A DNA stretch of 64,000 nt, taken from Pollenia angustigena. Taxonomy: Eukaryota; Arthropoda; Insecta; Diptera; Polleniidae. Positions 56,905-64,000 of the stretch are shown in pieces. Both the position numbers and the translations under genes were made by a program. The number at the start of each line of letters is the position of its first letter. Positions within the stretch are counted from its first letter, which is position 1. The notes under the pieces are model-generated. The model saw only the letters and a program-made list of their open reading frames with translations, ran no database searches and was not told the origin of the DNA. The stretch lies in the NCBI GenBank assembly GCA_930367215.1, contig OV884058.1, forward strand, positions 168,064,478 through 168,128,477, read 5' to 3'.

Positions 56905-57444
56905 CAGTGTTCGAAAATAAACACTAAATATCGTTCTTTAATGTTCGGTTCGGTAGATTTGTGGAAAACACAAACGCTAATAGTGTTTGTGTAGAATTTC
57001 ATTAAAAAAATAACGTTTCCCTGTTTGTCATCTTTCGAACACAAAAATAATGCTGTTTTCATCATACTCAACAAATGATGAGAACATTAAATTCCGTTCG
57101 GTTTTTTTTTGAAAATCCACGAACTTCAATGTGTTCGGTTCGGCTCGTTAATGTTCGTCGCTTTTTGCTGATAAAAAAAACCTAAAAATTTTCACAAAAA
57201 CAAAATACACACACGAAAAAAACATTATAGAACATTAAAATATAATGTTTTTCTACAGTATCACTACAATTGTTCTGTTTTTTAACGAAGAACCGAACAT
57301 TATATAATGTTCGGTTCTTTCTTGAAAATAGTTACGAACGGTATTAAGGTTTGTGTATGTTTACACAAACACTAAAAAAATAGATATCGTTCTTCGGTGT
57401 GAGAGCCGAACGCTAAATAATGTTCTGTTTATTTTCGAACACTG
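56905..57444. mobile_element. hAT-type MITE, TSD AGCACAAC
   Basis: 19-bp perfect inverted ends CAGTGTTCGAAAATAAACA, flanked by AGCACAAC at 56897-56904 and 57445-57452. Interior carries many GTTCGGTTC / GAACCGAAC motifs near both ends, likely transposase sites of the parent element. No ORF. Confidence 0.92.
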
Positions 57445-57452
57445 AGCACAAC

Positions 57453-58436
57453 ATTTTTGAAGTGGTTATAAAAAAAACAAATGGAAAAATTATGAGATAT
57501 TTAAATAATATCAGATAAAAACATGTCAAAGAGCAGTTAAGACGTATAAAACACGCTGGAAATGAGATCCAAAAAACATCCACACAAAAAAATAAAATAA
57601 ACTAGTGATGTGTTCTTAGTCGATAAAATTCTATTTAATATTTTTATTTTTACAAGTCCTTATTTTAATTGATTTATATACTATTATAAACAAAAAATAA
57701 CCTTTTTAGAATTTGTGTTAATCCTTTAAAGAACAAAAAATGGGTTTTTAATAGTTTGATAAGCTTTTTAATTATTTACAGAATATATCGTTTGAAATAT
57801 TATCGACATTTAATTTTCTCTACATGCCAATATGCAGGGTTGCATTTCTTCTATCAGCTGAGAGCTGTTACTACCTTAGTTATGAATTGTGTATAAGATC
57901 TAGTTATAACTATGTATCTATGATCTTTTTTTTAGTTTCTGTTTTATTAGTCAAAACTTTAGTTATGATTTCAGAATATGCGCCATATTAATCATTACGA
58001 AGAATTAAATTTGTGGTGTTAGTTATCACATTCTAAAGAGAGTTTGACAAATTCTCTAAAAAGTCGAGCATTTTCGGGCTTGGTATAAATTAAATACATA
58101 AACGATTATTAAATCTAACAAACGTTTATTAAGAAAAATGTTCAGATATAATTTGTTTTGTAAACTTTTATTAAACAAAAAATATTTTTATGAATACAGA
58201 CAATCGAACGCAGCCACATAATAAGAACACAATTTTGTCTAAAAATTACCAACAACAAAAATACAGTACTGTATAATTACAATCACAAGTAAAATCAATC
58301 CAGCCGTACTTAAATCAAAACGAAGCAGTATCAATAGTACGGTTAGTACGGATTTTCTTTAATCAAGTACACAAAGATTGATTCAAGTATTCAGAGAACC
58401 ATAGGCAGAAAGAGAATCAAATTACAGTTATTTCTA
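57453..58436. other. Non-coding; dispersed repeat at 58180-58430
   Basis: No gene. 58300-58395 is the inverted partner of 35430-35530 (TAGTACGGTTAGTACGGATT, ACACAAAGATTGATTCAAGT). Confidence 0.45.
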
Positions 58437-58569
58437 CACTGAAAGAATTTTCTTCGCAATACCAATGAATTTTGACATTAATCCCATGCAAAATTGCATT
58501 AAAAAGGAACCTATGCAGCGCTTCGTTGGATCAATGAAACCTGTTTCATTAAAAGGATTATTCATTGAA

Positions 58570-58706
58570 TGAATACTTTCAATAAAGTAAAAAAAAATTT
58601 TTTTTTTAATTTTTCTTATTTTATTTTTTTTTTCTGTCTCTGGCGGGAATCGATCGCGCAACCTCGGTGCTGATAGACTAGCTCACTACCAGCTAGCCTA
58701 CCGGGG
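58570..58706 (-). repeat. Short tRNA-derived SINE, minus strand
   Basis: On the minus strand: GCCCCGGTAGGCTAGCTGGT (A box TAGGCTAGCTGG), then GCGCGATCGATTCCCGCC (B box), ending in a long A-rich tail (T-rich 58570-58632). The body is only about 75 bp, close to a bare tRNA. Related pieces are at 28240, 29311 and 30212. Confidence 0.6.
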
Positions 58707-58974
58707 CAGTGTAGTTTTTGTATAAAAAAAAACTTGTTTTTTACTCAATTAAGAGCGTAAATATGAGATTAAATTGTCCATAACAACAATAACAACGTTG
58801 ATTGAAAGTGAATTGAAAGTTTTTGTTTTATTACTATAATGACATTTTTATTGTCATAATGAACATTTAAATTTATGAAGGCAATTATTGAAATATGTTG
58901 CTTTTATAAAAAAATTTTTGATTTCATAAATTTAATGGCATATTACATTAGATGTATACAATTATTAAATCTTA

Positions 58975-59113
58975 TGGCCTGTTCGTCGATAACGAATGAA
59001 GACTTCGTTCGCTTAACTTACATGTAAAACAAAAACAATATTTATCAATTTGTTTTTGTTTTTAATGTAATTTAAGCGAACAAAGTCTTTATTCGTTATC
59101 GACGAACAGGCCA
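58975..59113. mobile_element. 139-bp hairpin MITE, TTA duplication
   Basis: TGGCCTGTTCGTCGATAACG, AATGAAGACTTCGTTCGC is mirrored by GCGAACAAAGTCTTTATTCG, TTATCGACGAACAGGCCA, with TTA at 58972-58974 and 59114-59116. Confidence 0.8.
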
Positions 59114-59828
59114 TTACATTTTTTAAATAACAATTAAAAAGTTTTTTAAGGAAACGATAATTTTGTATTAATTTATGAACATAGTTATGTTTGTATATTG
59201 TTTTTTTATGTTCCCAATTAAAATGTTTTGTTTAACTTGGACAAACTTAAGTTTTCATATGTCCAATGAAAATTTTTAACGTAATTACGAAATCCAATGA
59301 AGCGATTTTAACGAAAATACTTCATTATAACTATGAAATTCCATTTAGACAATGAAAATTTTCATTTACCCAAGGAAAATTTTTTTATGAAAATGATTCA
59401 TTAAATATATGAAGCATTTTTCTTTCAGTGTACAAAAAGAAATCTAGCTGTGTGTAGAAATCTGTGTTAAAGCTTTCATATTTTTAAAGGAAGCTTAAGG
59501 TAATAAATAAGAAGGCCAAATAAACGTTGTCTTTTTGTAGAAATTACGGGCATTAATACGATTGGTTTACCTACCCGTTTTACACCTTACAGAATTTCAA
59601 TAATAGAACACCAGCATAATTTTTTAATTTAACTAAATATAAACTAAATGAGAACTTTTGCTTCTTATTTTACCTTTTAAACATTATAATAATGAATGTT
59701 TTTATTCTTGTTCTGTTGTTGTTTCTACATACAAGAAGCCAATCAGTTTCTACCTACCTACACTCGCGTATGCACACATATAGAATCCATCTATCCTTTG
59801 TAATTTTACTTTCAGAGTGGCACTACCA

Positions 59829-59901
59829 ATGAAAAGTTCAATCTTTTTTTTTAACTTGGTTGTAGAATTGCTAATTTTAATCTGGGAATTTATTTCTCAT
59901 G
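59829..59901 (+). CDS. Possible first coding exon (signal peptide) of an unknown host gene
   Basis: A good acceptor (TTTTACTTTCAG, ending 59815) and donor (GTGAGT at 59902) bound an 86-bp exon. From the ATG at 59829 it encodes MKSSIFFFNLVVELLILIWE then FISH, and exits in phase 1. A basic start followed by a hydrophobic core looks like a signal peptide or membrane anchor, and a short first coding exon with a signal peptide before a long intron is common for fly cell-surface receptors. No downstream exon is in view on the plus strand. Chance occurrence in AT-rich DNA is possible, since Phe/Leu/Ile runs arise easily. Confidence 0.35.
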
Positions 59902-61889
59902 GTGAGTAACATTTATTATATAAATTTTCATATTATGGTGTTTTCTTTTCTAAAAAATAATGATGCATTATAGTTGTGTAATATATTTATTAGGTTGCAC
60001 GAAGCCTCAGAAAGTGATACATTTTTCTAAATTATAATAGAACAAAATAATAGCTACGTTTTACACTCAACACTAATGTGTATTTAGCGTGTTAAATATT
60101 GAATGCAAAGTTTGTACTAAAAGCTATATTCACCACGCTTGTAGCAATTTTAAACATTACATTTTCTTACAATTCCAATAAGCGTTAACAGCACTGATTT
60201 TCAATAATTAAAGTCAGCTGTTGTTAAAAAATTTGCGACAAAAAAAAAATATAATTATTTAATTAAAGTAAAACAAACGAAAAACAAAAATCACAATTTA
60301 ACGCAAATTGTCCGCAAACGCAAGAAAAAAAAATACTTGCTTGCATAAAAAAGTACTTTACGCAGATGCAAAAAGGGTATTATCTCACACTCAGTTAAAA
60401 CTGCGGGTAAGAAATGGAACAAATTTGCCATTTATTGTTGCAACATGTTTAGAAAGGAAAACGACAACTTCTCACATTTTTGCATATATTTTTAGAATGG
60501 AACAAAAACTCGCACGAATGGTAGCATATATGGAACATTATTGTCAGAAAAGAAAACACCATTAATCGAATGTGTATTCCAAGTCAAATTACAATTTCAA
60601 TACAATTTGTTACGATGAATAAGTGAGTTTATTTATTCATTTCGATTTGCAATTAAAAGTACTCAAACGCGTTTATTAAAGGAAAATCGTGTGAAATTGT
60701 GAAATATTTAAAATTTTTTTATAATCGTCCGGAAGTAAAGAAAACGTGTCGCCAGGTCTTTCCAACGATCAGAAGATTTCCAAATGCTTGCAGGACAATA
60801 TGTAGCTGCTGCAAAAACAAAAAAAAAAAAACTTTTATACTTCTACAGGCACAACTGTAACTCTGTGACTTTGTATGTGTATATGTGGACAATTTTATAG
60901 ACCTTAAACTTGTAAATTTATCCGATTTTGTTGGCATTATTTTTTTATTATTTGAACTTTATTTGTTGTGTACCTTGACCACGATGACAATGTTGTTTGC
61001 AATTACTTTGTTTTGTTAGAATACAAAAGAACTTTTAAATAAAGTTAAAAGTTATAAACAAAAATAGTGCTGGAAAATAACTTATAATTATTTTATATTA
61101 TCTACATCCATGTTGTTTAGCAAAATAAATTTGTTTAATTCCCAGCTGGAAATTAAAGATAGATGATTTCTTGTTTTGCAGATGGTTTGCTTTAAAGAAC
61201 TCTTGTCCTGTGTAAATGTAATAAAATTTTTGGTAGTGGAACAGTCAACATCTGAGAGTAGTATTCAATGAAAAAAAATGAGAAAACTATTGAAATGAAC
61301 TCGAGAAACGAGGTAATATTTAAAGATGTACTAAAGTATTTTCAATCGGCAGAATTATCCACTGGTCAGGCTAATACCCCAGTAAAAATTTTTAAATTTT
61401 GCGAAGCACTAAAGATACATTCAAAAAATAAGCGCACATTTATGCGCTAAGCAAGTTTTATAAAAAAAAATAGCACTTCAAGTGCCACGCCATTCCCTTA
61501 CTAAGAAGCAGGTTTGTGAGGGAGATTACTAAAAAAATAACTAACAAAACGTTTAGTGTGTAAAACTGATAGATACACTCACCAGTTTTCATATGCGTTA
61601 AATAAAGCGTTTTTTTTTTGTAAAAAATGCATTGCTTCAAGGTGGGAACTCACCATATCAAATTCAGACCTACCGTTAGCGAGATGGTAAGCGACGCTCT
61701 CACATTTCTACGTTCAATGTAACATTTATGATTTTGTCAAATTTAACCAAATTTCCTTATCTTTTGGCACATGGTACAGAACGAAGTTATATTTTTAAAA
61801 AGCACTTGATTCATTCATTAATAAAGATAACAACTGTCCGTCTCTGAAATAATTTTTGAATTTGTTATCTTTAGAAAAAGTTAATCTAA
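59902..61889. other. Non-coding, some short open frames
   Basis: No convincing gene. Minor points: a 60-codon frame at 61268-61450 (plus) with a plausible but unrecognised sequence (VIFKDVLKYFQSAELSTG), and a minus-strand exon-like piece at 60719-60812. Confidence 0.35.
60719..60812 (-). pseudogene. Exon-like fragment, MADF-type tail
   Basis: Minus strand: a long T-tract and TTTTTGCAG acceptor, then an open frame ATYCPASIWKSSDRWKDLAT, RFLYFRTIIKKF, stop. The spacing W-x5-W-K-x-L and the basic end resemble the last helix of MADF/SANT-like DNA-binding domains common in fly genes and transposons. Too short for certainty; a second frame is also open. Confidence 0.2.
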
Positions 61890-62015
61890 AGGCCATTATT
61901 ACAACTTGAAGTTAGCTAAAGTTAAGATTAAATTGACAGATAATAATGTGTTATCTGTCAAAAAGCGTATGTTAAATATCGGATAACAGCTAACGCCAAG
62001 TTACAATAATGGACC
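61890..62015. mobile_element. 126-bp MITE, TAA duplication
   Basis: AGGCCATTATTACAACTTGA, AGTTAGCT faces inverted AGGTCCATTATTGTAACTTG, GCGTTAGCT. TAA lies on both sides (61887-61889, 62016-62018). Confidence 0.7.
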
Positions 62016-62018
62016 TAA

Positions 62019-62867
62019 GAGTCTTAGCTGAAACTTCAGTCTTAGTTTTAAACAAAGTATATTTATTACAAGTATATGCAAGTGATCAGCTGTTCAGTTG
62101 TTTATATTATCGATAGTGTCAAAATTTGCTTACATTTTTAGTGCGCCATGATTTTTTTTGTTTTGTTTATGTTTGGCTGTTTGACAAAATTAATGTTGTT
62201 TTTTTTTATTGTTGATTTGTTGTAGACTTGCATGTACTTGGTTTAAATATACTTTGGTTTTAAAACGAAGAAAATTTATAAATTTTTATAGAAATTGTCA
62301 GTCATTTCATTTTGAAGTTTAAAAACAAATAGGGCTAAAATTTTACTTTATCGAAGATATTTTTATTTAAATTTAATCGAATCCCAATATTTATGTAAGT
62401 CAAAAATATTTAACTCATTTATAAAGAAGATTTTCTAACCATGAAACATTGGGGCTGAGTCCCGATTTGAATACTCATGAGTATTTGGAAAAGTTTTCAA
62501 TCTAAGAGACACTGCGGACGAACCATTGTTTAAAAATTTCAAAGTAGAAATGCCTGTATAGAGAGAATAGTTTGCCAACTAAACCTTTAAAGACTTAATA
62601 TCTTCTTCACACGTTTATCTACATTTATTCTAAGTTAAAATCCAACAATAATATTCATAAGAAACTTAAGTTAATGTCAAAAAATAACGAAAATCCCGCC
62701 AAAAGCATTTGCTTTAGCAAATATCAGCTTCATAAAACTTAACGAAAAGTTTTCTAAATTTTAGTATGACTAAGTAAATCATAGATTTTCCGATATTCGC
62801 AGAGTTGCCAAAGCTAGCTCATGCATATTATGGTTGGGGCTTTATAGTTTTGTTTTACTGAAATATG
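62019..62867. other. Non-coding
   Basis: AT-rich; nothing recognised. The junction with the Penelope-like element lies somewhere in 62830-62900. Confidence 0.4.
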
Positions 62868-64000
62868 GAATACAAATATTTTTTTTATTAATCACCGCAA
62901 TTTTCTATTTATTTAAGAACTATTTCAAAATTTTTATTTTGACGAAAAAATTTAAGTTTTTCTTAAACAAAAACATGGGTAATCCATTATCTCCAACAAT
63001 GGTTGATATCGTTCTAGATACACTATTAGATCAAGTTACCACGGTTCTTAAAAAGGAAAATGTAAATATAAAACTAGTTTCTTAATATGTGGACGATTTG
63101 TTTGCGATTATTAGAAGAAAGGACGAGGAACTAATTTTAAAAACATTTAATAACTACCACAACAAAATAAAATTCACAATAGAAAAAGAAGAAGACAATT
63201 GTATCACATATCTAGATATGAAAATATTTCGGGAAAACAAAATTATAATAACGGATTGGTATTCGAAAACTATTGCCTCAGGTCGTCTTATAAATTATCA
63301 CTCTACACATCCAAAAAGTCAAAAAATAAATACTGCACTTAATTTAATAACAACGGCTTTAAAATTGAGCGATAACAAATTTAAATCCAAAAATATTGAC
63401 AAATTAAGGGACATACTGATAAAAAACAGCTATCCGACATATTTAATAAATAATCTAATAAAAAGGCACAAACAGAAAAGGAATTGGGGGAAAACATAAA
63501 CAACACATCTGGCAACACTAGGTAGTAAAGCCTCCCATACATACCAAAGCTCACAGAAAACAAAAAAATTCAAGAGATAATAAATGACAACAAAGTAAAA
63601 TTGGCGCACAGAGCGAGCAAAATAATCAATACTCTATTTACACAAACAAAAACAAAAATAGAAAAAAGTGAGCAAAGTAATCTTGTGTATGAAATCACAT
63701 GTTTAGGAAAAACAGATGAGGAGTGTGGTAAAGTTTAAGTGGGTACTACAAAGAGAAGCCTTGGTACAAGAATATCAGAACACGAAACAGACATAAGGAA
63801 AAATAAAATAACTACAGCTCTGGCTATACACTGTGTTGAAGAAAAATATTTACCCGATCTCACAAACGTTAAAATATTGGACAAAGAAAAGAGAACAAAT
63901 AAACGATATACACTGGAAAGTTTGAGAATTCAGGAAAAAGCTACGAATGCCTTAAATACAAAAGACGACAAAAACAACACGAATGCAATTTATACAATCG
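62868..64000 (+). pseudogene. Penelope-like element (RT plus GIY-YIG endonuclease), runs off the window
   Basis: Penelope-like retroelements encode one protein with a telomerase-related RT and a GIY-YIG endonuclease. Visible in order: decayed FLLITAIFYLFKNYF and KFKFFLNKNMGNPLSP (RT box ending GNPLSP), VDIVLDTLLDQV, then a stop at 63083-63085 immediately before the catalytic YVDDLFAIIRR, then ITYLDMKIF and DWYSKTIASGRLINYHSTHP (63089-63499 open). After further stops comes the endonuclease: GKV, stop, VGTTKRSLGTRISEHE, ALAIHC and RYTLESLRIQEKA. The stop replaces the Tyr expected in the Y-V-G motif. At least four nonsense changes, the 5' half of the RT is missing or decayed, and the 3' end lies beyond 64000. 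Confidence 0.85.

Larger units (their letters stand above)
58437..59430. mobile_element. TA-flanked MITE with CACTGAAAGAAnnnTn ends
   Basis: CACTGAAAGAATTTTCTTCG at the left, inverse of GAAGCATTTTTCTTTCAGTG at the right, each bordered by TA (58435-58436, 59431-59432). The interior repeats TTCATTGAATGAA-like phrases. Contains a SINE (58570-58706) and a hairpin MITE (58975-59113). Confidence 0.75.

Noticed and set aside
59829..59901. Reading this exon as the missing TM7 exon of the receptor
   Set aside because: The peptide has no NPxxY-like or LMDILALINS-type sequence and begins with its own ATG.
61268..61450. 60-codon ORF starting MKKNEK
   Set aside because: Plausible composition but no domain, no splice context and no second copy to compare.

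Overview
This is a very AT-rich, intron- and transposon-dominated stretch of an insect nuclear genome. The only host gene I can name is a near-complete exon (1458-2638, + strand) of a myosuppressin receptor, a neuropeptide GPCR. It matches the fly proteins I know very closely. With the types of mobile element present, this points to a fly (Diptera), probably a large-genome calyptrate fly; I cannot name a species. Sequence on both sides of the exon is presumably intron. The next receptor exon (TM7 and C-tail) was not found.

Layout. 1-4029: receptor exon and flanking introns. 4030-10780: a hAT-like element, a foldback element (5332-6638) carrying an 83-bp repeat array, a Harbinger-type MITE and decayed repeats. 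10795-14578: three non-LTR retrotransposon remnants. 14579-19187: two identical 438-bp direct repeats, a hAT-like element and a second foldback with the 83-bp array. 19188-23815: a four-family nest of inverted-repeat elements. 23816-30260: small MITEs, a perfect 299-bp-arm palindrome, tRNA-like SINE pieces and a 400-bp tandem repeat. 30301-33834: a foldback-like element interrupted by a Jockey-type retrotransposon, then a terminal-inverted-repeat (TIR) element carrying a small two-exon ORF. 35913-41705: a full-length I-clade retrotransposon with a 15-bp target duplication, an intact ORF1 and a broken ORF2 (a MITE sits in its endonuclease). 41715-44527: nested MITEs. 44845-48408: a piggyBac-type TTAA element containing a long foldback element. 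51592-53537: a hAT-like element hosting a second TIR element that carries a three-exon DUF4806-like gene 3' end. 55745-57444: paired MITEs and a hAT MITE. 58437-59430: a MITE containing a SINE and a hairpin MITE. 59816-59901: a possible signal-peptide exon. 62868-64000: a Penelope-like element (RT plus GIY-YIG) running off the end.

No transposase gene is visible, so nearly all DNA elements are non-autonomous. Three TIR/foldback elements carry gene-like cargo rather than transposase: a DUF4806-like spliced 3' end, a two-exon small ORF, and a weak FLYWCH-like fragment. That is the most interesting pattern here. Boundaries backed by target-site duplications (listed per feature) are firm. Old dispersed repeats are only approximate.
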